Shown piece after piece: positions 49,339-63,800 of a stretch of 64,000 nucleotides of DNA (position 1 is its first letter; each line of letters opens with the position of its first letter). The position numbers and the translations under genes were made by a program. Below the pieces are notes generated by a model that was not told where the DNA came from, searched no databases, and saw only the letters and a list, made by a program, of their open reading frames with translations. The stretch is from Chrysomallon squamiferum. Its lineage: Eukaryota; Mollusca; Gastropoda; Neomphalida; Peltospiridae. Where the stretch lies: positions 20,340,894 to 20,404,893 of the forward strand of contig CM022672.1 in NCBI GenBank assembly GCA_012295275.1, written 5' to 3'.

Positions 49339-52300
49339 TTATAGTGATGCTTTCCATTCTTTCAAAATCTCTTCTGCTTTTTGTAAAGTTGCATCTTCCT
49401 GTAAATAATAAATATTAATGATTACATATGATTACACAGAATTTACAGGTTCATCTAAAATTGCAATTATGGATTTCAGATTATTATTTCAAAGATTCTG
49501 ATGTGTTAATTAACACAAAGATAAAATATATGTCAATTAATTCAAAAAACAAATACCTTGATAAAACAAAGTCGGATAAAATTTTCTCCCATGTGTTTAT
49601 GTTCTTTGCTATAAAATGCTGATGGTGGAATTGCAGCTAATTTCTGAAATTATATGAAAAATTAAATAAATGAAACAAAGAAAGAAAGAACAATACATTT
49701 TTTTTTTTTTTTTTTTCCCTAAGGAGTATGAGTTTATTTTTCTTTTCCATTTTGGATGGACTAGTTTAAAAAGAATCATATTAAAAGTCTTTAAAAAATC
49801 ATATTAAAAATATGTTTATGACATCATTTTTTATTAGCTATATCACACAAACACTTTCCAAAGTTTAATTTATTCATTCTATTAAATTTAATATAATTAT
49901 TTATTTTTGTGTTATTTCTTTATTTAATACATTGGAGTTAAACAATAGATATTGATATATACACATTTTATACATACAAACATGTTGGTGAGTATACAAA
50001 CCTTTTCTTTTGTCATCCATTTGACAAATTTAAAATCTTTTGGCTCATCTTCCTCAGATTCTGGTGTGTCTGGAGATTAAAACAGAATTTTAATGTGTAT
50101 TGTGACTGTAAGAATGAATGGTTTAAAAAAAAAATTCTGTATTCTTCAAAGTTATTATTTTATGGTTTTGAGTGACCTATCATAGAAACAAAGTACAACA
50201 TTAAAATAATACTGTTATAAAATATTGTGATGCTGTCATTTCATCACATCACATATGAGAAAATCATTCTCCTTTGAATGCATTTATATTATAACTATAG
50301 CAAAATGGCCATTCTGTGGTATTCTTAAACTACTTATTTGACGTTATACTTTACAATTAATTTATAATGAAGACAAAAAAAATAAAATAAAATAAAATAA
50401 AACAAAACAATTAACAGTCCTCACACCAAAAAAACCCTCAACAAAACAATAAGCAATAAGAAAAACAATTAAAATAACAACAACACAACAATAACAACCC
50501 TCACCCTTTAAAATAAATAAATAAATAAACAAAATAAAGTTTGGTGAATAGTATGTATTTATACTGTTTCTTCATATAACTGTGATAAACTTTAAAAGAT
50601 GTAAAGTAGAAAACATTTGTTAATGTAATATATACTCATTAACTTCTTCTAATGTATTTATAATAAACACTGTTACAAGATTCAACATTCAGTGGATTCT
50701 GATATTTTTAGAACTGAAAAAAAAAAAATATATATACAATAAGAATACAAAGCTGCAGCATATTTCATTTTTTTATCTTCTCTAAGCATTCTCAACAGTA
50801 TGAAAGAATAAAAGAAATTTTGGAACATTTACCTTTTTTGGATCAGTTGATATTTTACATATGTAATGAGGAAAGGAGCATATTTAGGTAAGTATTAATG
50901 TTATTCTTCTTCTTCTCCTTTTTGTGAATATGTGTATATATATATATATATTTTTTTAACATAAAACTCTTCTTAATTTGAAAACTGTCTCCACCTAATG
51001 ATTACAGAATGTTTTTGAAATCCTGGATCCAATCAAATTTTAACATAGTTGAAATAAAAAAAATGTTTTTAAAATCTACAGCCTACCAAAATTGGAAATG
51101 TCAGCCATCATGAAGTAACCTCCTTCAGGAATTACAGGAAACATTCCTACTTCCTGCAACATCTGAGAAAGTTTGTTACACTTGGGCTCGAGATCCACCG
51201 AAAGTTTGTTAAAATAACAGTCAGGTGTGTTCAGTCTTTCCAACTCCACCTCAAAACTCTCAGCTATAGCTTCCTGTGCCAATTAAAAAAATAATTTAAC
51301 AATAAATAATAATAATAATAATGATGATGATGATGGTGGTATAATATATAATAATAAAAAAATTAACAAAATAACTATAACAACAAAAATAAATAAAAAT
51401 AATAAAAAATAATAAAAATAATTCTAAAAAAATTAAAAATAATAATAAGAAAAATAAAATAAAATAAAAAATCCACCCAATATAATAATACTGATCATAC
51501 AAAGATGTGACAATAAAATAAATTTTTTTTTTAGAAAATTACTGAGGAATTGAATTTCATTATAAAATTAACAGATAGGGATTGGAGATGGGCTGATGGT
51601 GCAAGTATCTCTTTTATATAACTATACAACTATAAATATCAAGTTATTATAATAATTATGAATATATTTCTAAAACTTACCTGTAATATAGTGGAACAGG
51701 TATAGTTACAGTTCTGATGCATTGTTCTCATTCCAAAGATGAGGTTTTCTGGACCAACCGTCCAGCCTAATTTCCAGCCAGTGACATTGAATGTTTTCCC
51801 TGCACTTCCAATTGTCAAAGTCCTTTCCCACATCCCTGGTAATGAAGCTGTTGTTCACAAAAAATCATAATTTATTATTATTATTTTTTAAATGGATATC
51901 ATATGAATTTCCATATGGTTCAAGAAAATGGAGAAGAAAAAAGATTCTTTTTCAGTTTGTTCCCAAATTACAAATCTAAATGTTTTGTTAAAGAATTATT
52001 TATGATCATTGAATTAATTAAATTAAGAATGAATGAATGAATGAATGAATGAATGACCAACAACAACAATAATAATAATAATGATAATAAATAGATAAAT
52101 AAATAAATAAAACAAAGATGCAAAACATAAAAATATTCATGATTTAGAGATGATGTACAGAGGGAAATAACTAATAATAATTGTCTGCGCATGAGTAAAA
52201 TGATGAACCAAATATTGAAAAAAAAGAAAAAGAAATTACATAAAATTAAATAATTTCTCACCAATTTTTATATGCTTGTTCTGTTTGTAAACAATCCATT

Positions 52301-53090
52301 CATACACTTCATCAGCTACACAGACAACATCATATTTTATACATAAACTGGCTACCTGTTCCAGTTCCTCTTTTGTAAACACCTGAAATATCACACAATA
52401 AATAAACCATTAGACACACACACACACATTTTTTATATCAAACCAGCTTTTAGATACAGAAATTAATTAACTACAGTTTTAATAAGCTGTGGCGTCTGTT
52501 TTCCTGTATATGAGAAGGTGCATAAAAAATGATTACTTTCTGCTAATTAAGAAAAATGTATTGTAGCAGTGGGTTTACTTTTTTAATCTGTCTGGTCCTT
52601 AAACATAAGTTGTCACATAACCACAGAGTAAAAACAAATTCTGTTAAATCAAAAACATTGCTTCCTTCTTTGTTGCACAGATCAAGACTCAAATATTTTT
52701 CAGTTAAATGAATATATGAAACATCATTACTGGTATTGGTGGAGTGAACATATTAACCTTTCCAAGAGGATTGTTTGGAGTATTCAGTAACAGCAGTTTT
52801 GTCTTATCATTAAATAGTCTCTCCAGTTCCTGAAAGTCCAGCTTCCAATCTCCACTGGATGTTGTTTTTCCTTTGGTGGTCTAACAAATAAACATAATGA
52901 CTCAGATAATAGAAATAAAAGAGAATTTATTTGAAAACATTAATAGGAAAATAAATAAAAATAAAAATAATAATAATACAAAAAAATAAAAAACATGAAA
53001 AGGAAAACTTAATATATTTTAACATATTGTATTTAATTTTTGTAGCAAGAAGCAGGTTAAAAATACAGATAATTTTCTCTGTGTGTGTCA

Positions 53091-53127
<37 letters not shown>

Positions 53128-53467
53128 TCATGTCACCAAATTTTTATAATAAAACAAATCAACATATTTGAATTATCAGTTCGAATTTAATACATATCCC
53201 TAGTGGGTATATATGCATGTGTGTCTCTAATAATATGCATATCTCAGTGTGTGGTTGTATGTGTGTGTGTACACTGCAGACACATGACATGCATGAAATA
53301 AAATTATTTAAAAAGAAAGAAATATAATTACTGGTCGAAGTGGGATAAATCTTGGTATGGCTCCTGCTACTCTCACCATTGGTTCATAACAATCAAAAAA
53401 TGGTTCAATGATAATTACCTGTAAAACATTATAAAAACAAATAAGATTTATAATTATTATTCATAAA

Positions 53468-53502
<35 letters not shown>

Positions 53503-54571
53503 CCCCAAAACAAAACAATAACAAACAGTTAGATTTGAACTAACCTCTAGTTTTAGATATCTTATGTTACAATCTATACATCTTAACACTACTTTATACC
53601 TTATTCAAAATTTCTAATAACAAAAAAAAAAAAAAAAAAAAAAGCTAGGAGAAAAAATAAATGTATTCCAGATTTTAATTATATCATTAGGGTTCACATT
53701 ATTAATAATAACTTATATACAATCTTTTCACATTTACAGCTCAGTCACATATAAGTCTGAGTATTTATAGTGTTTAAAGTATGTATACAAGATATGTTTA
53801 TAGAGTCATATCCTGTTCTTAATTAAATATATATTACATATTCTCATGACTATAACTACAATTACAATATAAGAGTCTTGATAATATTAAAATAGTCCAA
53901 AGCATAAGAATACTCACCAGTATGCTCAGTGATGGGAGATGTTTAACACTCAGTATAAATTTCAACCATAAAAAGGTTTGAATTGGAAACCTTCCAAACT
54001 AAAATCCTAACCACTTGAATCTGTTATCTAAATTTGCTATGGTGGTTTTGAATTATGTTTTTATTTAACAATTTACACAGTTACCTCATCTCCTGGGTTT
54101 AATAATCCTTGTATTGCACAGAACAGAGCTCCATAAGCACCAATGGATACCAGAATCTGTGACATCGGGTCAACATTCTGACCAATCAGAGGTGAGTATA
54201 TTTTGGCTAGTGCATTCACTAGACGAGGATGGCCCTGATGAGTGAAAGAATATATAAAATAATACTACTACAGAAAATAAATTCACACACACACACATAT
54301 ATATAAATATTATGAACTGAAATATTTCAAAATAAAATGGCTTGGAGAAAGTATAATGTCTAGAACATTCGTATAAATGCCTTTACAAAAATAACAGGTT
54401 ATCAGTTACATACAGACACCAACAAAAAAAAGAAAATAATAATAATAATAAAGTAAAATAAAATAAGTATATAAATAAATAAAAAAATAATTAATAAAAC
54501 AATAAAGACATACAAACATATACACATAAAATACCTCATCATCATCATAATCATCACTATCATTATTACAG

Positions 54572-54615
<44 letters not shown>

Positions 54616-55545
54616 TGACTTCGTGTATACTGATTAACAGAAGGGTTGTTACTTTTTGCAGCATTAACCAATGCATCTAATACATGCTGAGGTGGCATGA
54701 AATCAGGAAAACCCTATAAAAGATTTTTCTAAAATTAAATATATATTCTTATTTTACCTGTTCTACATACTGGCTCTTGAATCTTTTAATAAAACATTAA
54801 AATCACATATATAAAAAGCGATATAATTTTTTTTTTTATGTTCATAATAATTATTATAAAAACATTTACATTACAAATTTATAATTTACTATCCAATTTA
54901 TTACACACACACATACACAATATATTATGATATTTATGATATACATATACACACACATGTATATATAAAATCAGTTATTTCAAACCTGTCCAAGATTCAA
55001 AGCTTTGCATTCTGTTGCCAGTCGTCCAAAATCCACCCTGTAAAATATTTTAAAATAACACTTTTCCCTTGAAATTCTGTTTACAATCATATGGTCTGGT
55101 GTTTAATATTAATTTATACTTGACATTTTGCACAAATTGAGTCTGTAAAAAATAAATTTTGTTATTACTTTGGAATTTTATAAAAAATAGCAGAAAAATA
55201 TTTAGTCAATATCATAAATAAAAACAAAAACAACAACGAAATAAAACCTAACACTAACAAAAAACCTAATAAAAAGTTAAAAAAATAAAAATAAAACCAC
55301 AAACAAAACAAATAAAATCCATCCCAAAAAATAAATAACAATTTCTCATATAATTACAATTATAAAAAAAAAAATCTCTGCAGCAATGTTATGATGTTTT
55401 ATTAATAACTAAATATCCAAAGAAATATGTGCATTACATAAAAGAAAGAAGTAGTTAATGTAACATATTTAAATGTGTACCATATATTTTTCTCAGTTCC
55501 TTTAAGCTTTTCTGAGATACCAACTTTACTTGTTGTAGACATGGA
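49339..55545 (-). CDS. KYAT3: Kynurenine-oxoglutarate / glutamine transaminase (KYAT family, KYAT3-like)
   Basis: Twelve coding exons, minus strand: 55481-55545 (ATG at 55542), 54986-55037, 54615-54713, 54085-54234, 53332-53418, 52758-52880, 52262-52382, 51681-51847, 51087-51273, 50002-50069, 49557-49643 and 49339-49398; 420 residues, in phase. It is a fold-type I PLP aminotransferase that converts kynurenine to kynurenic acid and transaminates glutamine and cysteine conjugates. Visible are [58 protein letters not shown] (substrate/PLP Asn), [10 protein letters not shown] (PLP Asp and Tyr) and [16 protein letters not shown] with the Schiff-base Lys at about 249. The C-terminal blocks [19 protein letters not shown] and RLCFIKEDATL favour KYAT3 over KYAT1, but the two are close. 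Acceptor 51848 rather than 51836 restores the conserved [10 protein letters not shown]. The start gives no mitochondrial presequence; an in-frame upstream exon may exist at 58199. Confidence 0.92.
53091..53126. repeat. (AC)n microsatellite in a KYAT intron
   Basis: About 18 AC units. Confidence 0.95.
54575..54614. repeat. (ATT)n microsatellite overlapping a KYAT splice donor
   Basis: About 13 ATT units run directly into the donor of exon 54615-54713; on the gene strand the intron begins GTAATAATAATAAT. Confidence 0.95.
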
Positions 55546-56782
55546 CTGAAAAATAGCATAAACAATAAATAAAATACAGTAAAATCAAATAAACTGAAAT
55601 AAAAGAATTTAAACTGAAAAGCAAAATGGAATGAAATAAATATTAAAATAAAATTTGATAAAAAAAATAAATTGTTTTGTAAAAACTTTATATAATCCTG
55701 TTGATTAAAAAACTTTCACATCATAATATGAACATCAAAGCATTTAATAAATAAATGAATATAAACAAACAAAAACTGAAAGAAAAATTACAAATATTTG
55801 TTAATATTGTCACATCCATAATAAATGATATTTTACATCTGATCTTAAAATATTATTTAAAAAAAAATTACTTATTACCTTTTTTCTTCTTATTAGGATA
55901 AAAAATAATTTTAATTTAATTATACATGTTTTTATTTCTCTGCATTGATGTTATCAGAATTCATAAAAGTTGTGTAATAATAAAAGTATTGGATAATATT
56001 AAAAAATATATTTCTATTTTTTCTTCCTTTTTTTTTTTTTTTTTTTTACAAGTTGGTAACACATGTATCTGCTTCAATTAGGAAATAATAAATTCAAACA
56101 TTATAATTACAAAGAAATACTGATATAAATATAAAGCTGGAATGCATTAATCCTGTAAAAAACTTGAGATTTACATCCTGAAGCAAATGGATGTTCTGGA
56201 ATAATTTAAATGAAAACAAACAACACAATTTCAGTTTCAAAAGTGATATCAGAAGATACAACAACAACAAAAACTTCAACCAATTAAATAATAATAACAA
56301 TAATAATAAAACACACACACACATCAACAAAAATGGCAACAACAATAATAATAAAGAACAATCTAACCCAAAAAATAATTCTATCAATATTGTTTTGTTT
56401 TTTAGTTATGTACATCTGTCACAGAAATATATAAACTTTCATACTGTTTATACTTTATTAAGAAATTTAGGCGTGCTTTGGAAATTAATCCAGGAATATC
56501 TGAAGTGATTTTAAAACTATTTTAATTACCTTTTTGCCTTAAAGATGTAAACATAGGTTTAGAAAAGAAAAAAAGAAAAATGTAAAGAGAAAAATAAATA
56601 AATAAATAACTAATGAAATTAAAAATTTAAAATAATAATAATAATAATAATAATTATTATTATTATTTAAAAGATAACAGGTGTAACATGTAACTTCATA
56701 AATGCCACTCATTTCAACATACTTTACTGTTAAATATTTAGAATTATCAGTATACTCTATAAAGAAAAAGGAATAACAATAA

Positions 56783-56815
56783 ATAATAATAATAATAATA
56801 AAATAATAATAATAA

Positions 56816-56854
<39 letters not shown>
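56783..56854. repeat. (AAT)n microsatellite
   Basis: AAT units with occasional AAAATAAT interruptions; low complexity on both strands. Confidence 0.95.
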
Positions 56855-56855
<1 letters not shown>

Positions 56856-58198
56856 GTAAAATCATTGAAAAAAACAGCAACCTATAAACTTTTTCAACTA
56901 CCAGTCTCTCTAAAAATAAAAAACAACAATCCCCCAGAACCTCAGTGACAACCCCACGCCTATTACTGAAAAAAAAAAAAAAAAAATCCACAAACAAACA
57001 AATAATAGAAAGCCCAAGCCTATAACCAATCATTTGAAAAATGTCACTCATTTTGACTTACTCTACTTGCCACCCAGGAGCATATAATCCGTGATAGATG
57101 AAGACAGTCTTTTGATGTCAGAAATAAAGTGTTTGTTGAAAAAATTCTGAGAGCTGGGCCAAACATATCTGTTTACTTCATAAAATAGATTTAAAAAAAA
57201 TTTAGCGAATGTTAAAATCTGAAATATTTGCAGTTGGCAAAAAGAAAAACAATTTTATAAAAACAATAATAATGTTAAATAAAGAAAAAAGAAAATTAAA
57301 ACAAATTGTATTAGAAAAACAATGTAATTTATTGTTATAAATAATCTATTTCACTTGTACCCTAGTCCTGAAACTGACCATGAAGAAAAGCCTGCATCCC
57401 TACAATGGACATTGCTTACTCAAGAATAAAAATATTAAAATTATCAGAAAATAATTCAAATAACAAACAAATAAATAAATAATCGTGAAAAAAAATAAAA
57501 TAAAATATATATACAGATAATAAAGAATAAGGAAATTTGAAGATGAATAATGAATTATCCATGTGAAATTTTTCTATATTGCTTTAAAATTTTTTTGTTA
57601 AAACGTTTTATATTTAAATAGATTATGTAACTAGATTTAAAGAGAAATTACAATATCATTACGTTAGATCTACAAGTTACAACATTATTGTTGTTTATTT
57701 ATTTTTTATTATTTTATTTTATAACTTAATTTTTTTTTTTTTTTATACAAATCACATTGTATGATTGTTCAGAGGCTGTACCTAATCACTGTTTTAGTAT
57801 ATTAATTTTACTTTTAGCGATTCATAACGCACTAAAGAAAAGGACAAACGTAAACGAAAATAATCCTAATACAGCTAATAAAAAATTGCAAAATTTGTTT
57901 TATTTAAAATGCTCAATGATTTTATTCTACTCTTTTCACTTTAGCCATTACGATATTCTCTTATAACACAATAATAATGATTAGTCCAAATCAATATCCG
58001 AGTTTGAATTTTCTGTAGGACAGCAGCAGGACATCATTTACTTTATCAGCTGAATATACATGAATAATTATTATGTAAAAGAGAAATACGGTTTTAAACT
58101 ACAAATAAATAAGCTTAGAATAAAACCAACAGGAAATAATAACTTGTAGATGCCTACTCTCAACACATTTCGCGAAACAGTAAAAATACAATACTCAC

Positions 58199-58275
58199 TC
58201 GGATAGTATCGGCTATTTCCGTAATTGCATTCGGAAGCTTATTTGATAAATTATATGGCCGTCTTCCAAGAATGG
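58199..58275 (-). other. Candidate upstream exon of KYAT
   Basis: On the minus strand a frame reading ILGRRPYNLSNKLPNAITE ends at a good donor (GTGAGT) and joins in phase to the acceptor at 55546, giving ...IADTIR then SMSTTSK. It has basic and hydroxylated residues like a mitochondrial presequence, but no ATG exists in this frame nearby, so it may be only 5'UTR or need another exon further right. Confidence 0.35.
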
Positions 58276-60853
58276 CATAAAAAAACCCCAACAAAACAAA
58301 CAAACAAACAAACAAACAAACAACAAAACAATCGCTTCATTGTTATATTCAGCATCATCGTACAATAAGAAGATATATCTATGTCAAAATACACTAACTG
58401 ATCATACAACAGTATCATAGTATCATTTTAAAGCTTTTAGATACGACAAACATTTACTTCAGTCTAAATATTTCAATCTGTAGTTATTTTTTATTTACTT
58501 TTTCTTTTTATTATGGATTTTTAATTTTGTTTATTTATTTATAACAATTTAATATTTAATTTAAATATCCAAATACGAAAAAACAGATGTCTACATGAAC
58601 AATATAACTTGAGAGAGAGATGTTTGGCCTTCATTTATTTACAAGTTGTATTGTTAAAATTAATAAATGAAGGCAAACACCAGTTTCAGTTTTCATAATT
58701 TTTATTTTTAAGTATACATTATACATTCATTATGTACAAAATAAATTAAATAGTTGAAAAATTATACTATAAAAAAACATTTTTTTTTTTTTTTATGAAA
58801 TAGCAAAAAGTAAGATTAAAATATATTATAAATGAACACATCACAATTTATTACTCATTTAATTCAAACATATTCTGTAATATTATTTTGTTGTCAGTAT
58901 GATCAAAATATTAAATATCTATATCAATATCCTTGTTAGCTATAATTGTAAAAACTACAGTATTTCTGGTTTTATTCTCTCAAAAATAATATAACATTTC
59001 TGAATCTTCCAATGGAAAATACATTTTTTAACTTCTTGCCAAACTTTATAAAACAGGCATGGAGTGATCCAAGGCTTCAGAAGAGCAACATTATCGGAAG
59101 TAACTATTTCAGGTAATGAATTTCTTTATAAATTAAAAATTAATTGGTAGGCAAATAACTGGAGAGTGCAGCCTGAGTCAGTGAATGTATTTCTATGGAT
59201 CTGCATCTGACAATTCCACTAATTTACATATTTTTATTGTTAGTTTTTTGATTGACTGTGTGTTAGTTTTTTGATTGACTGTGAAAAACATTAATCAAGA
59301 AACAAATATATATCAAAAATCAAATATTTGATTATGTTATAATAAAAATGCTGTGTTAATAAGAAAAAAAAGAAAGAAAAAAAAAGTAAATCTGTAAAAA
59401 TGGTATAAATGTCACATGGGCATATAATAAAAGTAATAAACAAGAAGCTAACAATTTCACCTCTCTCTCTCACACACACATAACAACAACACTAAATACA
59501 GTCTATTCTGTTTTGATAATATTTATAAAAAGGCTAAGAATAAAGGATTTAATATACAAATGTACACACCAAAGAAATGTTCAATTGTCATATATTAGAA
59601 TGAGACAAAAATTATGAACAAATTAGTTTTCCTGCAGTATCTTAAGGCTCTTCATAGAATAATATTTATTTAATATTGCAAAAAGAACATAACAATATAT
59701 AGTGTAAATAATAACAACACTGTGCATTAATAATAATAATAGTTCTAATACTAAAATAATAATAATGTGAGAAAATTCCTGATATCATAAAAGTATTTAA
59801 AATGTAGAATAAAATATGAATTGTAAGTAATGGATTTTTATACACATCATATGATTTATTAATGTAAAATATTATCATATTGAGCTAATATTCTCTTAAA
59901 AACAGAAATGAGCTTGAAAGAATTTATGTACTGTGTAAGTGTAAATATGTATGATAAAATATGTTTGTCATCAATGTATGTGAGTTGAAATGTAAAAGAT
60001 AACTACATGACAAATGTATAAACAATACTACTTTTTACTCATATCTGGTGACCATATTAGCATACATGAGTGTATTTAGACAAAAAATTCAGAAGTATTA
60101 GAAATAAAAAATCCTTGTGAGTCATTAAACATTCATTCATTAGAAATAAAAATTTCATAAAACAAAGACACATATTCTGGCAAGGTAATATCGCCAATGA
60201 TAATCTGAATAGTGGTTTTACTAATTCTTTTTTTAAAACTTTTATTTAAAACATTGACAAAAAAGAACTTTCAATAAAAACAGCATCAAAAAATAAAATA
60301 CAAACACAAAACAACAACAACAAATCAACAACTAAGATTAAATGACTATCATTATCTGACAACCTTTTCAATCTGTCCACTTCAGCAGAAAAAAAAAATA
60401 TACAAGATTTTTTTCCACTGCTTAAGTAATTGTTTGTTTTCACATAACATCAACATCCAAGTGTAAAGTCACCATTACACTCCCCTAGAATGACATGGCC
60501 ACATCTAAATACATTCCATTAGGAAAAGTTACAGTTTTATTTTGAACTACTGATTATATCTAAATTATGGGCATTGTTTTGATAAATAATCATACATCTA
60601 TAATGGAAAGAATTTCATCAACTTGGTAAATTTTTATTCATTTGCTGTCATAATAGTGAAGCAATAAGGCCATCTTACACTGAAAAACTGGATTGGATTC
60701 CACAAACCGGTGATATCAGTGAAAACAAGCAACAGGAACATCTCTCACTCTCTAAAAGGAACATCCCTAAAATGTCTAATCCTGAAAACACTGAATAAAG
60801 TACAAATATATTGTAAAATCAGTCTAAACTCTGTGGTATGTGATGTCTGTAAG

Positions 60854-63800
60854 TCACGTGGAGGCACTCACTGCTGGAATCATCAACTTTATTTTTTGTT
60901 GGATTACAGAACGGCACATTGGGCATAATTCCAGTGGCTGGGAACACTTTAGACAACAGCAAACATGGCCACAGTTCAGGAATAAAATCTGAGACTGAAA
61001 TAAAATACACAGGATTAAAATTAAAGAATTTTTTTTTTTTATTTATAAAATTTTATTATCAGAAATATATATTTTTCATATAACTTCATTTTAACATTCT
61101 TGCTATGATAACGAATATCTATATTATAATATAAGAACTTTAATGGTCTGAAATATTTTATCCAGAAAGGGCTGAAAATGTTTTATTTTGTTTTTATATA
61201 TATATAAATTATCTTATTCTGTTATTTCAGAAAATATTAATTATTTTTCATCATATTATAGCCTTATTCTCAGCTGGAAGTCTAAAAAAAAATATGATCA
61301 TATGACATTTCTCATTATATCATAGTGTATTAGACCATGTTTTATGTAAGAAAAATTTTGGACAAGTTTGGGTAAATTCTTTGCTACAAAACTTGCATCT
61401 AAATAAACGAAAACACTGTTTTATAAAACTCACTTCAACTTCCATGCAGACAACACATTCAGATTTAATTCCCCTGGCCACAACTGAGATCTGTCTGGGT
61501 AGTTGACCAGTAGTTGTGGATTCTGGAGGAGCAGATGGTTCTGGAGGTACTCTCGTTTCTTGTGGCTTAGGGGTGACAACTCCTTTGGAAGACATCTGTA
61601 AAATTATCGCAGTTATATTACAATAAAAGATACATTAATGCTTTTCTTCCACCTCTTCTTTAAAATGGTAAATGGTAAAGGTGATTGAAAAACAGAAAAA
61701 AAAAGAAGATTTATGTTCCTTCATCACATCCAAAATTCTGCTTTCAACTGAAATTAATGCAGCTTTTTTTTTTTTGTTTTACATATATAAGGGAATTTCA
61801 GTTATTTCATATGTTCTTGAGCATTTTTGGATAAATAAAAGATCAAACCAATAAATGTATTTTATGTTTTGATTCATTTCAGAAGAAAGGTCACAGACAA
61901 AGATGCAGGGATCAAATATATTACTCAAATATTTAATTAAAAAAAAAAAATTAAAAAGTGAGAGACACTCAAATACAAACAAAACATTTACATTAGAAAC
62001 CTGAGACCAGTCTTCATCAACATTCTTAACTTTTTTCTTGGCCTGAAATTCTGAGATCTGGTTAAGAATGGCTTTGCGCAGACCAAGCTCATGGATACCC
62101 ATCTGAAATATTACAGTTAGCAAATAAAGATATAACCAAATAAATAATTACAAAAAATAATATTTATGGAATAATTACTTTTGGAAAGCAAACATCATTA
62201 AATAAACAATAAAAAACCTTTTCTTTAGGTAAATGGAAAAATTAATTTTTTGTCAACAAATAATTGTATATCTTAATTTTGATATTAATTATAAATGTCA
62301 GTTATAATTTTTTTTTTTATTACAATGACTGGATTTACCTTCGATAAAGAAGAAAATTAATTATGAAGTACTAGTTTAATCCGAAAACTGCTCAATAGGA
62401 ACACAACATTATCTTTCATGTTTTGTGATATATCAAGATGTGGAACAAGCGTTACATATGTAGAAGTAAGGTTTTATTATTATAAATATAAAAAATATAT
62501 ATCTGCTTACCTGTTTCAAGTCACTGTCATTGAGTTGTATCATTGTTTCCTCTGTGATTCTGTTTCTAGCAAACACAGAGATATAGTCGGTGGCTTTGGC
62601 TCTTTGTAGGATCTTCACAACAGAAACGTCCAGAGTATTTTCCTGTCAAATCCAGCAAATGAAAGAATCTTTAATGATAGCTTAGTACAGATTTATATCC
62701 ATGGCTATTAAAGTCAGTAATGAGGATTTTTTTTGGTAGAAGTATGAACCATGGAACCCAGAGACAATACATTTCAGGATAGATGATCAGCAGGAAATAT
62801 TTTATAGTTAACAATAATATATAAAAATAGATATCATAATTTTATTGCATATACTAAATTTTCTGTTAAATTTAGTTTATTCAAGTTTCAAACAGCTTCA
62901 GTACAAGTGATATTTTTGATATTTTCATAAGCTATTTCGCATTCATATATGGAACTTAATGAGGTTAACATGTTTGTTTAATTTTAAATAAACATTTTTG
63001 AAGGCCAAGCTAAATAAAATGAGTAATTAATTATTTAATATCCATAACAAATTAACTTTCTTAAAAACATTTTAAAATTTTATAAATGGTATATTTCTTC
63101 CCAGTTTCTAACGAAAAAATTAGTGCATATGAATATATGTGATTAATGTTTGGAAAAATAACCAGTCATACTTGTGAAGTATGTAATGTTAGAAAGTGAA
63201 CTGGCCATTACTTACTCTGTCAATGAGCATTTGTGGTTTTTTGTCCATCAAACGTTGATACTGAACTAACCAGTAATCAACCTGTCCATTTTCACGGCGT
63301 TCTTCCATTTCACCCTTGAAAAGAAGACAACAGTTGATTATACAATTTAATCACTGAAATATATTTAGTTAATTAGATTGCACATTGAAAGATCAAACAG
63401 CAGGTAAAAAGTTCATTCCAGATCATCACTGAAAATAAGTTAAAAATAATTCTGTATCAGGCCATAACAATGCATCAACACGAGAGATTTGTTATCAATT
63501 AAACCTGTTTTTAAATATCTAGCTAGGGGACAGCTGTATAAAATCTCCGTGTATTTATGATAGTAACTTAAAGCAGCAATATGACAGATTTATATTATTA
63601 TCAATTAAACATGTATAAATAACAAGTTAGGAGGAGAAAGCTGTATACGACCTCTGTTAACTTTTAATGATAACTAAATGCATCGATACAAGAGATCTAG
63701 GTTTTTATCAATTTATAATTTATGTAAAAGACTGGCATTCAGAGATAACTGTATAATACCTTAATGCATCTACATGAAAGCTACGACTTATTATCAATCA

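Larger units (their letters stand above)
55546..60853. other. Region between KYAT and LRSAM1; repeats and possible KYAT 5' exon
   Basis: About 5.3 kb. (AAT)n blocks lie at 56634-56667 and 56783-56854, poly-A/T runs near 56029, 56970 and 57728, an (AAAC)n tract at 58296-58323, a short hairpin at 58621-58679 and a 22-bp direct duplication at about 59240-59283. Around 58199-58275 a phase-compatible candidate 5' exon of KYAT can be read. Reading frames at 56539-57051 and elsewhere are repeat-driven. Confidence 0.45.

Noticed and set aside
51836-51847. KYAT exon starting at the inner acceptor (51836)
   Set aside because: It would delete the conserved ASLP before GMWERT; the outer acceptor at 51848 keeps it and is in phase.
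56539-57051. 170-codon minus frame
   Set aside because: Mostly Leu/Ile/Tyr/Phe runs encoded by (AAT)n and T-runs; no domain.
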